From positions 188,330 through 252,329 of the forward strand of contig NZ_JADPRT010000004.1 in the NCBI RefSeq assembly GCF_015690355.1: a DNA stretch of 64,000 nt. The letters are read 5' to 3'. A program made the translations under genes and the position numbers. This document shows positions 30,255 to 43,870 of this stretch, one piece after another (positions within the stretch are counted from its first letter, which is position 1; each line of letters starts with the position of its first letter). Under the pieces are notes generated by a model. It saw only the letters and a list, made by a program, of their open reading frames with translations. It was not told where the DNA came from and made no database searches. The DNA is from Streptacidiphilus fuscans (lineage in GTDB: Bacteria; Actinomycetota; Actinomycetes; Streptomycetales; Streptomycetaceae).

Positions 30255-30541
30255 GGGTCCCCCTTCGGAGGTTCGGAGGTCGGTGCCGTGGCCGGACGGG
30301 CACGGGGTCCGGTCCCCTGGACGGCCCAACGAGGTGACCAATCGGTAGGTTACGTTCCCGTGGCGGATCCTCCCAGGATGTCGCCGTTGCGGCGCGCGCC
30401 GCCGGGCCGGGTGGTAAAGGCCTGGCCCGCCAGGCCGTAATGCGGTCGGGATCGTCCCATCGGCGCGATAGGGTTTCGCAGAAGGTTTCAAGCTTGTACC
30501 GGTCGGCTGACGCAGGTCAGCCGTTGCGAGGGAGCGCCAAG

Positions 30542-31027
30542 GTGTCGGGTGGAGAGGTCGCGGGCCTCGTCGTCGCCGTGTTCTGGGCGGTGCTGGTCAC
30601 CCTCCTCGCCGTGGTGCTGGTGCGGCTCGCCCGCGCCCTGCGCCAGGCGACCGAGCTGGTCGAGGCGGTGACCGAACGTGCGGTCCCGCTGCTCGACGAG
30701 GCGGCCGACACCCTGCGCGCCGCCAACGACCAGCTGGTCCGCGTCGACGCGATCACCGCGGACGTCCAGGACGCCGCCGCCAACGCGCACGCGCTGTCGT
30801 CGACGATGGCGGCCACCCTGGGTGGCCCGCTGGTCAAGCTCTCCGCGTTCAGCTACGGCGTCCGCAGTGCGGTGGCCAAGCAGCGGTCGGCCGGGCGGCC
30901 CGACAAGTACGTGCCGCACCAGACGGAACGCGAGATCATCGAGCGGATGGTGAAGGCCGAGGTGCAGCGGGCGACGGTGCGTCGCAACGGACTGCTGCGC
31001 CTGCTGGGCCTGGGAAGGAAGGCCTGA
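30542..31027 (+). CDS. DUF948 membrane-anchored protein
   Basis: A 161-aa protein with one N-terminal membrane helix (VAGLVVAVFWAVLVTLLAVV), then a helical, coiled-coil-like stretch typical of DUF948 (VTERAVPLLDEAADTLRAAN). The C-terminal half is basic. Function is unknown; in Streptomyces it always precedes a small DUF6167-type protein and alaS, as here. GTG at 30542 has GAGGGAG about 9 nt upstream. The next gene starts 3 nt after the stop, so 30542-34107 forms one likely operon. Confidence 0.88.
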   Translation: MSGGEVAGLVVAVFWAVLVTLLAVVLVRLARALRQATELVEAVTERAVPLLDEAADTLRAANDQLVRVDAITADVQDAAANAHALSSTMAATLGGPLVKLSAFSYGVRSAVAKQRSAGRPDKYVPHQTEREIIERMVKAEVQRATVRRNGLLRLLGLGRKA

Positions 31028-31030
31028 CCG

Positions 31031-31434
31031 ATGCGCCGGATCTTCTGGATGGCGGTAGGCGCGGGCGCCACCGTCTGGACCTTCAACAAGGCGAACCGGC
31101 TGGCCCGTTCGCTCACCCCGGGCAGCCTGGCCGAGGGCGCGGCCGTCGGCTCGCTCGAAGTCGGCCGCGCCGTCCGCAACTTCAGGGACGAGGTGCGCGC
31201 CGGCATGCTCCAGCGCGAGCTCCAGCTCAACCGCGAACTCGGCCTGGACGGCAGCGTGCTCGCCGCACCCGGCCCGGAAGGCGCGCCGGTGCTGCGTGCG
31301 GCACCGCAGCGCTCCGCACTTCCCCGCGGCCGTGCTGACGCACAGCAGGACGCATGGCAACAACCCCTGGCACTGCAGAACCCGCAACAGCCCAGCATCA
31401 TCACCAGCAAGCTCGACCGGAATGAGGACCTGTA

Positions 31435-31435
<1 letters not shown>
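31031..31435 (+). CDS. Small DUF6167-type membrane-associated protein
   Basis: A 134-aa protein with a short hydrophobic N-terminus ([20 protein letters not shown]), a conserved-looking Leu/Ala region ([19 protein letters not shown]), and a Gln-rich C-terminal tail. Its function is unknown, and its place between DUF948 and alaS is the conserved Streptomyces order. The stop codon shares one base with the alaS ATG (TAATG), indicating translational coupling to alanyl-tRNA synthetase. Confidence 0.85.
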
Positions 31436-34107
<2,672 letters not shown>

Positions 34108-34130
34108 GGCGCGTGGAGGACGGTACGTCC

Positions 34131-34586
34131 ATGCGCCGAGGCCGCCGGATCGCCGTGGACGTCGGCGACGCCCGGATCGGGGTCGCCAGCTGCGACCCCG
34201 ACGGGCTGCTGGCGACCCCGGTGGAGACGGTCCCGGCCGGTAAGAAATCACTCGGAAGACTGACGGCCATCGTCGAGGAGTACGAGGCGATCGAGGTCGT
34301 CGTGGGGCTCCCGCGCTCGCTCAGCGGGCGGGAGGGCCCGGCCGCGGCCAAGGTCCGCGAGTACGCGGGTCAGCTGGCCACCCGGGTGTACCCGGTGCCG
34401 GTGCGGCTGGTCGACGAGCGGATGACCACCGTCAGCGCGGCGGCGGGCATGCGCGCCGCAGGAGTGAAGTCGAAGCAGGGGCGCTCGCGGATCGACCAGG
34501 CGGCGGCCGTGGTCATCCTGCAGAGCGCGCTGGAGACCGAGAAAACGAGCGGAAGACCGCCAGGCGAGACGGTCCAGCCGTTGTAG
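34131..34586 (+). CDS. ruvX: Holliday junction resolvase-like RuvX (YqgF family)
   Basis: A 151-aa RNase H-fold protein. The motifs are IAVDVGDARIGVASCDP (first catalytic Asp), VVVGLPRSLSGREGPAA, VRLVDERMTTVSA (catalytic Glu) and SRIDQAAAVVILQ (last Asp), so the full acidic set is present. YqgF proteins are implicated in 16S rRNA 5' processing as well as recombination. ATG at 34131 has GGAGGA 10 nt upstream. It follows alaS by 23 nt, and the alaS-ruvX-mltG order is conserved. An intrinsic terminator follows. Confidence 0.94.
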   Translation: MRRGRRIAVDVGDARIGVASCDPDGLLATPVETVPAGKKSLGRLTAIVEEYEAIEVVVGLPRSLSGREGPAAAKVREYAGQLATRVYPVPVRLVDERMTTVSAAAGMRAAGVKSKQGRSRIDQAAAVVILQSALETEKTSGRPPGETVQPL

Positions 34587-34605
34587 AGTGACGCCCGGCT
34601 GAATG

Positions 34606-34632
34606 GGGGTCCGCCTGGTGGCGGACCCCTTT
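34606..34632 (+). terminator. Intrinsic terminator after ruvX
   Basis: GGGGTCCGCC (34606-34615) pairs perfectly with GGCGGACCCC (34620-34629) around a TGGT loop, directly followed by TTTCG. It is one of the most classical rho-independent terminators in the window and separates ruvX from mltG. Confidence 0.88.
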
Positions 34633-34801
34633 CGTCACACTGAGCGACCGGTGGTGCGGCTCAGCGTGGCGCGGACGTGGTCAAACCGAGTTGTCGGACT
34701 CGGTCGGGTAACGTTCCGTCCACGGCGCCGCCGATGGGCACGCTGGTTCGATTCGCCGCTGACGCCTTCTGGACCGGGCGTCGCTGAATCCGAGGGGATG
34801 C

Positions 34802-36682
34802 ATGACCGACCAGGGCCGGGGCTACGGCTCCGAACCGTGGGGCCAGGGTGGCCCCTACGGGGACCAGGGCGGCTATCCGCCGCAGGCGCCGTATCCGTAC
34901 GGACAGCAGACCGGGCAGCCACAGCACCCCCAGCAGCCGTATCCCTACGGTCAGCAGCAGCACGGTCAACCACAGGGCCAGCAGTACCAGGGCCAGCACG
35001 GTCAGCACGGTCAGCAGCACGGCCAACAGCCGTACCCGCAGCAGCAGATGCCGCCGCAGGCTCCGCAGGCCCAGCACCCGCAGCAGGGCTGGCCGCAGGA
35101 TCCTTACGGCACCGGCCAGCAGCCGGTCTACAACCACCCGCCGCAGGCGCCGTACCCCCAGCAGCCGCAGCAGCATCCGTACCCGTACGGCCAGCAGCAG
35201 TCCGGCCAACAGATCGGCCAGCCGCAGCAGCCGGGGCAGCAGCCGATGCAGCCCGGGCAGCCGCAGTACCGGCCGCGTCCGCAGGCGCAGCAGGTCCCGA
35301 GCGTTCCGCCCAGCCCGCAGGGCCCGCAGCCGTCGGGTCCCGGCCCGGACGGGATCGACTGGGTGGCCGAGGCCGCCCGGCTGGAGGCCGACGGGGATCT
35401 CGACCTGTACGGGCACGAGGACGGCTACGCGGACGACCACGGCGACGGCTACGGCGGGGACGACGGTCACCGCGGTCGACGCAGCGACGAGGACGTCTTC
35501 GTCGAGGAGACGGAGGAGGGCGAGGAGGGGTACGTCCCGTTCCTCTCCGAGTCCGACGACAGCCGCAGCGGTCGCCGCAAGGACGCGGAGCGGGGCCGCA
35601 GCGAGCGCAAGCGCAGCGGCATGACCTGCCTCGGCCTGTCCGTGGTGCTGGTCGCCTGCCTCGGCGCCGGTGGTTACTTCGGCTACCAGTACTACGAGTC
35701 GCACTTCGGCCCGCCGCCGGACTACGCCGGCAACGGCACCAGCACCCAGGTCCAGGTGCAGATCCCGGACGGCGCCACCGGCGACGTCATGGCGCAGGTG
35801 CTGGTCCAGGCCGGTGTGGTGGAGAGCAGCAAGGCGTTCACCAACGCGTACAACGCCAACAACAAGTCGGTCTCCATCCAGCCCGGCTACTACGAGCTGA
35901 AATCGCACATGTCCGCCGCCGCGGCCGTGCAGCTGCTGATCGACCAGGCGGGCGGCAACTCGCTGGTGATCCCCGAGGGCAAGACCTCCAAGTACATCTA
36001 CGCCAGGATCGACCAGGCCCTCAAGCTCACGCCGGGGACCACGGCGGGCGTCGCCAAGGCGGACGCCAGCCAGCTCGGCCTGCCGTCGGAGGCGCACAAC
36101 AACCCCGAGGGCTTCCTCTGGCCGACCCGCTACTCGATCGCCACCGGTATGAAGCCGCTGGACCTGCTCAAGCAGATGGTGGCCAACACCAACAGCGAGA
36201 TCCAGAAGCTCTCGCTCGACACGGCGGGCAAGTCGCAGAACCTCAACGACGCCTACGCGGTGCTGACCGAGGCCAGCATCCTGCAGGCCGAGGGCAACAA
36301 CGTCGGGGACTTCGGCAAGATTGCCCGGGTCCTCTACAACCGCCTGAACACCAACGCGACCAACGGCTATCTGGAGCTCGACACCCCGCTGCAGTACTTC
36401 CTGGGCAGCACCACCTTCACCAACGCCCAGAAGGACGGCATCACCAACGGCTACAACACCTACAAGTCCAAGGGCCTGCCGCCCACGCCGATCAGCAACC
36501 CGGGCGAGGCGGCGATCAACTCGGTACTGAGCCCGACGCCGGGTCAGTGGGTGTACTTCGTGGCCGTCGACTCGACCGACACCAAGTTCGCGGTCACCTG
36601 GAGCGACTTCCTGAACGACGTCCAGCTCTACTGCGCCAACCACGGGCAGAACGTCAACCGCTCGACGGGACAGTGCCAGTGA
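34802..36682 (+). CDS. mltG: Endolytic peptidoglycan transglycosylase MltG, with long Gln/Pro-rich N-terminus
   Basis: MltG cleaves nascent glycan strands at the membrane. Of the 626 aa, residues 1-185 are an extreme Gln/Gly/Pro/Tyr low-complexity region (repeats of PYPYGQQ). An acidic stretch follows, one TM helix near 275-297, a LysM-like subdomain, and the YceG catalytic domain with VLTEASILQAEGNNVGDF (catalytic Glu), ARVLYNRLN, LDTPLQYFLG and TYKSKGLPPTPISNPGEAAI. The cytoplasmic N-terminal extension is typical of Streptomyces MltG and far longer than in E. coli. The stop overlaps aroE by 4 nt. Confidence 0.94.
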   Translation: MTDQGRGYGSEPWGQGGPYGDQGGYPPQAPYPYGQQTGQPQHPQQPYPYGQQQHGQPQGQQYQGQHGQHGQQHGQQPYPQQQMPPQAPQAQHPQQGWPQDPYGTGQQPVYNHPPQAPYPQQPQQHPYPYGQQQSGQQIGQPQQPGQQPMQPGQPQYRPRPQAQQVPSVPPSPQGPQPSGPGPDGIDWVAEAARLEADGDLDLYGHEDGYADDHGDGYGGDDGHRGRRSDEDVFVEETEEGEEGYVPFLSESDDSRSGRRKDAERGRSERKRSGMTCLGLSVVLVACLGAGGYFGYQYYESHFGPPPDYAGNGTSTQVQVQIPDGATGDVMAQVLVQAGVVESSKAFTNAYNANNKSVSIQPGYYELKSHMSAAAAVQLLIDQAGGNSLVIPEGKTSKYIYARIDQALKLTPGTTAGVAKADASQLGLPSEAHNNPEGFLWPTRYSIATGMKPLDLLKQMVANTNSEIQKLSLDTAGKSQNLNDAYAVLTEASILQAEGNNVGDFGKIARVLYNRLNTNATNGYLELDTPLQYFLGSTTFTNAQKDGITNGYNTYKSKGLPPTPISNPGEAAINSVLSPTPGQWVYFVAVDSTDTKFAVTWSDFLNDVQLYCANHGQNVNRSTGQCQ

Positions 36683-37536
36683 CCGACAGCAGGCGGGCCG
36701 CCGTGCTCGGCAGCCCAATCGCGCACTCACTCTCGCCGGTGCTGCACAACGCCGGGTACGAGGCGCTGGGGCTGGCGGAGCGGTGGCACTACGACCGGTT
36801 CGAGGTCGACGAGGCGGGCCTGCCCGACTTCCTCGGCACGCTCGACGTGGCGGGCGAGGGGTGGGCCGGTCTCTCGCTGACCATGCCGCTCAAGCGGGCG
36901 GTCATCCCGCTGCTGGACGAGGTCGGCCAGGTCGCGTTGGCGGTCGACGCGGTCAACACCCTCGTCTTCCATCCGGACGGCCGTCGCACCGGCGACAACA
37001 CGGACGTCCCCGGGCTGGTCGCCGCGCTGCGCGAGCGCGACGTCACCCGGGTCCGCAGCGCGGCCGTACTCGGTGCCGGGGCCACGGCGTCCTCGGCGCT
37101 GGCCGCGCTTGCACAGGTGTGCGACGGCCCGGTGCTCGCCTTCGTGCGCGGTCCCGAGCGGGCGGCGCAGATGCGGGCGCTCGGCGAGCGGCTCGGCGTC
37201 GACGTGGTCCCACAGGAGTGGGACCGGGCGGCCGAGGCCTTCGACGCGGAGCTGGTCGTCTCCACCACGCCGGTCGGCGCGACCGACTCCCTGGCCGAGG
37301 CGCTGTCGGCGGCTCCCCGGGAGGGTCTCGGCGCGTTGTTCGACGTGCTCTACCACCCGTGGCCGACGGCGCTGGCCGCCGCCTGGCAGCAGCAGGGCGG
37401 CGTGGTGCTCGGCGGGCTCGACCTGCTGGTGCACCAGGCGGTGCTGCAGTTCCGGATGTTCACCGGCCTCGCGGACGCCGACGTGGTCGGCGCGATGCGC
37501 GTCGCCGGGGAGGCCGCACTCTCGGCCGGCGTCTGA
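36679..37536 (+). CDS. aroE: Shikimate dehydrogenase
   Basis: NADPH-dependent reduction of 3-dehydroshikimate to shikimate in chorismate synthesis. The 285-aa protein shows VLGSPIAHSLSPVLHNAGYE (shikimate-binding SLS), TMPLKRAVIPLLDEV with the catalytic Lys, NTLVF, and D99-type Asp in GDNTDVPGL. The Rossmann motif AVLGAGATASSALAAL and the C-terminal GLDLLVHQAVLQFRMFTG complete it. GTG at 36679 overlaps the mltG stop. The rest of the aro genes follow after a hairpin. Confidence 0.94.
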   Translation: MTDSRRAAVLGSPIAHSLSPVLHNAGYEALGLAERWHYDRFEVDEAGLPDFLGTLDVAGEGWAGLSLTMPLKRAVIPLLDEVGQVALAVDAVNTLVFHPDGRRTGDNTDVPGLVAALRERDVTRVRSAAVLGAGATASSALAALAQVCDGPVLAFVRGPERAAQMRALGERLGVDVVPQEWDRAAEAFDAELVVSTTPVGATDSLAEALSAAPREGLGALFDVLYHPWPTALAAAWQQQGGVVLGGLDLLVHQAVLQFRMFTGLADADVVGAMRVAGEAALSAGV

Positions 37537-37611
37537 CCCCGCCGTCCGACCCCGCCGTCCGACCGCGGCGCGGGCCGGCGTCAACGTCCGTCCCGTGGAC
37601 CGTCCCATGAG

Positions 37612-37643
37612 CCGTCCCACGGACTGGTCAGTTCGTGGGACGG
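37612..37643 (+). terminator. Hairpin between aroE and aroC
   Basis: CCGTCCCACG (37612-37621) pairs with CGTGGGACGG (37634-37643), with a 12-nt loop. It lies in the 178-nt gap, which also carries a duplicated CCCCGCCGTCCGA at 37538-37563. Likely terminator or attenuator separating mltG-aroE from aroCKBQ. Confidence 0.6.
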
Positions 37644-37714
37644 ATTCTGCTCCAGCGTGTCCGACATGGGAGGATCGCGACAGAGGCAGTTTCGGGATCT
37701 GAAGGAGCACACCC

Positions 37715-38895
37715 TTGGGAACGCTGCGCTGGCTGACGGCCGGGGAGTCGCACGGCCCCGCACTTGTCGCGACGCTGGAGGGTCTGCCCGCCGGAGTCCC
37801 CGTCACCACCGAGATCGTCGCCGACGCCCTCGCGCGTCGCCGTCTCGGTTACGGCCGCGGTGCGCGGATGAAGTTCGAGCAGGACGTGGTGACCTTCCTC
37901 GGTGGTGTCCGCCACGGTCAGACGCTCGGCTCGCCGGTCGCCGTCATGGTCGGCAACACCGAGTGGCCGAAGTGGGAGCAGGTCATGTCGGCCGACCCGG
38001 TCGACCCGGAGATCCTCGCCGGTCTGGCCCGCAACGAGCCGCTGACCCGCCCGCGTCCCGGTCACGCCGACCTGGCGGGCATGCAGAAGTACTCGCTGGA
38101 CGAGGCCCGGCCGATCCTGGAGCGCGCCAGCGCCCGTGAGACCGCGGCCCGGGTCGCGCTCGGCGCGGTCGCCCGCTCGTACCTGAAGGAGACCTGCGGG
38201 ATCGAGATTGTCTCGCACGTCGTCGAGCTGGGCGCGGCCAAGGCCCCGGCCGGTGTGGTCCCGCTCCCCGCCGACGAGGCGCGGCTGGACGAGGACCCGG
38301 TGCGCTGCCTGGACGCGGACGCGTCGAAGCGGATGGTCGCGGAGATCGACCAGGCCCACAAGGACGGCGACACGCTCGGCGGCGTGGTCGAGGTGCTGGC
38401 CTACGGCGTCCCGGTCGGCCTGGGCTCGCACGTGCACTGGGACCGTCGCCTCGACGCGCGGCTGGCCGCGGCCCTGATGGGCATTCAGGCGATCAAGGGC
38501 GTCGAGGTCGGCGACGGCTTCGAGCTGGCCCGGATCCCCGGCTCGCAGGCCCACGACGAGATCCTGGCAACCCCCGACGGCGTGCGGCGCGCGTCCGGCC
38601 GCTCCGGCGGCACCGAGGGCGGGCTCAGCACCGGCGAGCTGCTGCGCGTCCGCGCCGCGATGAAGCCGATCGCCACCGTGCCGCGCGCGCTGGCCACCAT
38701 CGACACCCGCACCGGCGAGGCGGCCAAGGCGCACCACCAGCGCTCCGACGTCTGCGCCGTCCCGGCGGCGGGCATCGTCGCCGAGGCGATGGTCGCGCTG
38801 GTCCTGGCGGACGCGGTCAACGAGAAGTTCGGCGGCGACAACGTCAGCGAGACCCGCCGCAACGTCCAGGGCTACCTCGACCACCTGGTCGTCAA

Positions 38896-38899
<4 letters not shown>
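37715..38899 (+). CDS. aroC: Chorismate synthase
   Basis: Converts EPSP to chorismate using reduced FMN. The 394-aa sequence has the three family signatures: [38 protein letters not shown] plus [12 protein letters not shown], and [20 protein letters not shown] toward the end. The start is TTG at 37715 with GAAGGAG about 10 nt upstream. The stop overlaps the aroK start (GTGA), beginning the four-gene overlapping operon aroC-aroK-aroB-aroQ. Confidence 0.96.
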
Positions 38900-40594
<1,695 letters not shown>

Positions 40595-40595
<1 letters not shown>

Positions 40596-41026
40596 TGCAG
40601 CGAGTTCTGGTCCTGAACGGCCCGAACCTGGGCCGGTTGGGCTCACGTGAGCCGGACGTCTACGGGTCCACCTCGTACACGGGACTGGTCGGGCGCTGCA
40701 CCGAGCTCGGCGCGGAGCTGGGCTTCGACGTCGAGGTGCGGGAGACCAACGACGAGGGCGAGATGATCCGCTGGCTGCACGAGGCGGCCGACGGCAAGCT
40801 GCCCGTCGTCATCAACCCCGGTGCGTTCACGCACTATTCGTACGGCATGCGGGACGCGGCGGCGCAGCGCACCGCGCCGTTGATCGAGGTCCACATCTCC
40901 AACCCGCATGCGCGGGAGGAGTTCCGGCACACCTCGGTGATCTCCGCGGTCGCCAGCGGGACCATCGCCGGCTTCGGCATCGGCTCGTACGAACTGGCGC
41001 TGCGCGCGCTCGCGGCAGACTACTGA
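40595..41026 (+). CDS. aroQ: Type II 3-dehydroquinate dehydratase
   Basis: Dehydrates 3-dehydroquinate to 3-dehydroshikimate. The 143-aa sequence has the class II signatures [20 protein letters not shown] (catalytic Tyr and Arg), [17 protein letters not shown], and [19 protein letters not shown] with the active-site His. The start shares one base with the aroB stop (TGATG). It ends the aroCKBQ operon. With aroE, the window holds five shikimate steps; DAHP synthase and EPSP synthase are elsewhere. Confidence 0.95.
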
Positions 41027-41100
41027 ACAGGTCAATCAGCTGATCAGGCACTGTACCGGGGGTCGGCGCGTTGTATCGTCGTCCCCCGGGAGGTGACCGG

Positions 41101-41814
41101 ATGTCAGAGAGCCAGGGGTACTACCCGGGCAGTCTGCCGCCGTCCTCGGACTCCGGCCCGCCCCGGGCCACGCTGCAGTTGCGCGCGCTGCCGGAGTCCG
41201 CGGCGATCGGCCAGACCGGGCAGTTCGTGGTGCCCTCGCCACCGCCGGTGGCGGCGTCGGCGGGAGGGCCGCTCTCGCTGCTGCTGATCGGCCCGGCGGG
41301 CGCGGGCAAGACCTCCGTCGCCCGCTACTGGGCGGAACGGCGGGCCACCCCGACCGCGCACATCAGCCTGGACGACGTCCGCGAGTGGGTCCGCGCGGGC
41401 TTCGCCAGCCCGACGGCCGGTTGGAACGACCAGGCGGAGGCGCAGTACCGCCTGGCCCGCCGCACGTGCGGCTTCGCCGCGCGGAACTATCTCGCCAACG
41501 GCTTCTCCGTCGTCATCGACGACGCGGTCTTCCCCGACCAACCCGCCGTCGGCCTCGGCGGCTGGCGCCGCCATGTCGGCCCCCAACTCCTCGCCGTCGT
41601 CCTGCTGCCGGGCCTGGACGTCGTCCTGGCCCGCAACGCGCAGCGGAGCGGGCACCGTCGCCTGCCCGACGAGCAGGTGGCCGTGATCCACGGCCGCATG
41701 TCCGGGTGGTACGGCAGCGGCCTGCCGATCATCGACAACTCCCGCATGGACATTGCGCAGACGGCTGCCGCCTTGGACCACGCAGTCCAGAGCGCGCTCC
41801 GCGGCGGGCGGTAG
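41101..41814 (+). CDS. P-loop NTPase/kinase-like protein (zeta-toxin or phosphotransferase type)
   Basis: A 237-aa protein with a disordered N-terminus of about 55 residues. A P-loop follows, LLLIGPAGAGKTSVARYWAE, then ISLDDVREWVRAG, FSVVIDDAVFPDQPAVGLGG (Walker B-like) and LDVVLARNAQRSGHR with an arginine lid. This architecture is that of small nucleoside/sugar kinases and zeta-type phosphotransferases. No antitoxin partner is adjacent, so a toxin role is unsupported. ATG at 41101 has GGGAGGTGA upstream. Related genes occur at this locus in streptomycetes. Confidence 0.75.
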   Translation: MSESQGYYPGSLPPSSDSGPPRATLQLRALPESAAIGQTGQFVVPSPPPVAASAGGPLSLLLIGPAGAGKTSVARYWAERRATPTAHISLDDVREWVRAGFASPTAGWNDQAEAQYRLARRTCGFAARNYLANGFSVVIDDAVFPDQPAVGLGGWRRHVGPQLLAVVLLPGLDVVLARNAQRSGHRRLPDEQVAVIHGRMSGWYGSGLPIIDNSRMDIAQTAAALDHAVQSALRGGR

Positions 41815-41847
41815 ATCTTTCGGCATAAAGGACGTTGCACTCACCCC

Positions 41848-42084
41848 AGGGGCGCGGGGAACTGCGCGAGCAACCACCCTGTGCGGATGGCCCTGCGCGC
41901 TTGGTGCTTACCCACGTGGGATGGGGGTCCCCCCGGCCGGAGGTTGGGGGATTGTCGCGCAGTTCCCCGCGCCCCTGGAGGTGCAACCACTTGCGGGAGC
42001 GTCGGTGACCTGTCGCGCCCACGCGGCAGAGCCGCAAATCAGCACAGCCCCGCGCCCCTGAAGGTGCAGCTACCTGCGGTAGCG
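41848..42084. repeat. Composite intergenic repeat, copy 5 (longest)
   Basis: Opens with AGGGGCGCGGGGAACTGCGC, continues with CCACCCTGTGCGGATGGCCC, then a second hairpin family (GGGATGGGGGTCCCCCCGGC about 41928-41947), then the inverted arm CGCGCAGTTCCCCGCGCCCC. Two diverged copies of the 20-nt box flank the TGTCGCGCCCACGCGGC module. It fills the 320-nt gap between the P-loop gene and the M24 gene, with no reading frame of its own. Confidence 0.8.
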
Positions 42085-42134
42085 AAGCGCTCTTCCAACG
42101 AGCGGGGTGCCGTCGGCGAACATAGCCTCGGAGC

Positions 42135-43223
42135 ATGGCTGACGTGTACGGAGAGCGACGGGAGCGCCTGCGGGCGCGCTGCAGCGCCGCTGGTGTGGAC
42201 GCCGCGTTGGTGACCGCGCCGTCGAACGTCCGGTGGCTGACCGGGGTGCCGTCGGCGGAGGCCCTGCTGTTGACGCGCGACCACGCGCTCCTCGCGGTGG
42301 CGCATCCGCTCCGGGACCGGGACGACGCGTGCGACGAGCTGCTCGTGCCGCCCGGACAGGACCCCGCCGTCGTCGTCGCGTCCACCGCGCAGGTGGAGGC
42401 GCTGGGCGTGGAGGAGCACGACCTCACCGTCACCCGCCACCGCGCCGTCGCCGACGCCGCGCCCCGCGCGCAACTGCGCGACCTGCACCACAGCGTGGAG
42501 CAGCTGCGGGTGGTCAAGGACGAGCAGGAGCTGAACTGCCTGCGGGTCGCGGGTGAGATCGCCGACCAGGCCCTCGGCGAGCTGCTGGAGTCGATCCTGG
42601 TCGGCCGCAGCGAGCGCCACCTGGCGATGGAGCTGGAGCGGCGGATGGTCGACCACGGCGCGGACGGACCGGCGTTCCCGGTCCGCGTCGGGACCGGCGA
42701 CCACGCCGGACGGCTGCGGCATCTGCCGGGCGACCGGCGGGTCGAGGAGGGCGACTTCATCACCGTCTCGCTCGGCGCCTGCTACCGCGGCTACCGCGCG
42801 TCCGCCGCACGGACCTTCGTGGTCGGCCTCGCCCCGCAGGAGTGGCAGATAGAACTGCACGGGCTGGTCTTCACCGCTCAGCGCGCCGCGCGCGAGGCGT
42901 TGGTGCTCGGGGGCTCGCTGGACGACTGCGCGCAGGCCGCGCGCCGCGTGCTGGAGGCGTCCGGTCACCCGGAGGTGCTGGCCGAGGGAGTCGGTCACGG
43001 GGTGGGTCTTGACGTCGAGGAGGAGCCACGCCTGGGGTCATTGGATCTGTGGCCTGGCGAGTTCGGTAAACTTGAGAACCGTGTGCCGGTCACGGTCGGA
43101 CTGGGAGTGACACTCCCGGGTCGCGGCGGTGTCCGGATCGAGGACACGCTCGTCGTCCGTCCTTCCGAGGACGGGGGCGCCGAGCTGCTCACCATCACGA
43201 CCAAGGAGCTCCTCGCCCTGTGA
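42135..43223 (+). CDS. pepQ: M24 (Xaa-Pro aminopeptidase-fold) protein with degraded metal site
   Basis: A 362-aa pita-bread-fold protein at the position of pepQ in Streptomyces. The N-terminal creatinase-like domain and the M24 domain are clear (LRVVKDEQELNCLRVAGEIA; GHGVGLDVEEEP; VRIEDTLVV). However, the ligand positions expected as Asp in VDxG and SDxTR read S212 (VSLG) and S223 (RASAART), and the first Glu position (VEPG) reads G322 (VGLG). H288 and E336 remain. Dinuclear metallopeptidase activity is therefore unlikely. It may act as a scaffold or have another function. It is followed by efp and nusB. Confidence 0.85.
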   Translation: MADVYGERRERLRARCSAAGVDAALVTAPSNVRWLTGVPSAEALLLTRDHALLAVAHPLRDRDDACDELLVPPGQDPAVVVASTAQVEALGVEEHDLTVTRHRAVADAAPRAQLRDLHHSVEQLRVVKDEQELNCLRVAGEIADQALGELLESILVGRSERHLAMELERRMVDHGADGPAFPVRVGTGDHAGRLRHLPGDRRVEEGDFITVSLGACYRGYRASAARTFVVGLAPQEWQIELHGLVFTAQRAAREALVLGGSLDDCAQAARRVLEASGHPEVLAEGVGHGVGLDVEEEPRLGSLDLWPGEFGKLENRVPVTVGLGVTLPGRGGVRIEDTLVVRPSEDGGAELLTITTKELLAL

Positions 43224-43301
43224 TCCCTTCGGGGGTCCGTGGACACGGTGACTTGGTTCCTTGACAACGCTGACAAGCGAAATCCAGAAGTTAGGGCGAC
43301 T

Positions 43302-43868
43302 GTGGCTTCCACCAACGACCTCAAGAACGGCATGGTGCTCAAGCTCGACAACGACCAGCTGTGGTCCGTCGTCGAGTTCCAGCACGTCAAGCCCGGCAAG
43401 GGCCCGGCGTTCGTGCGCACCAAGCTCAAGCACGTGCTGTCCGGCAAGGTCGTCGACAAGACCTTCAACGCCGGCGTGAAGGTCGAGACGGCCAACGTCG
43501 ACAAGCGCACGATGCAGTTCTCCTACAAGGACGGCGAGCAGTTCGTGTTCATGGACATGGACACCTACGAGCAGACGCACGTCGACCCCAAGGTCGTCGG
43601 CGACGCCTCCAAGTTCCTGCTCGAGGGCTTCGACGCGGTCGTCGCGATCCACGACGGCGCCCCGCTCTACATCGAGCTCCCGGCCGCCGTCGAGCTGGTC
43701 GTCACCTTCACCGAGCCGGGCCTCCAGGGCGACCGCTCCACCGGTGGCACCAAGCCCGCGACGCTGGAGACGGGCGCCGAGGTCGGCGTCCCGCTCTTCA
43801 TCAACCAGGGTGAGAAGATCAAGGTCGACACCCGCACCGGTGACTACCTCGGCCGGGTGAACTCCTAA
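43302..43868 (+). CDS. efp: Translation elongation factor P
   Basis: EF-P rescues ribosomes stalled on polyproline. The 188-aa three-domain protein is the normal length. Domain I has the loop [18 protein letters not shown] with K33 at the tip, the residue modified in many bacteria. The C-terminal OB domain ends [16 protein letters not shown] at 43302 is used, since upstream in-frame GTG 43239 would add non-conserved residues. An AGGG element precedes it. nusB starts 2 nt after the stop. Confidence 0.96.
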   Translation: MASTNDLKNGMVLKLDNDQLWSVVEFQHVKPGKGPAFVRTKLKHVLSGKVVDKTFNAGVKVETANVDKRTMQFSYKDGEQFVFMDMDTYEQTHVDPKVVGDASKFLLEGFDAVVAIHDGAPLYIELPAAVELVVTFTEPGLQGDRSTGGTKPATLETGAEVGVPLFINQGEKIKVDTRTGDYLGRVNS

Positions 43869-43870
43869 CC

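Noticed and set aside
41101..41814. Zeta-type toxin of a toxin-antitoxin pair
   Set aside because: The P-loop fold is compatible, but there is no small antitoxin gene adjacent and it sits in a conserved housekeeping context.
43261..43290. TTGACA at 43261-43266 as a -35 element for efp
   Set aside because: No TANNNT hexamer lies 16-19 nt downstream, and efp is probably co-transcribed with the M24 gene.
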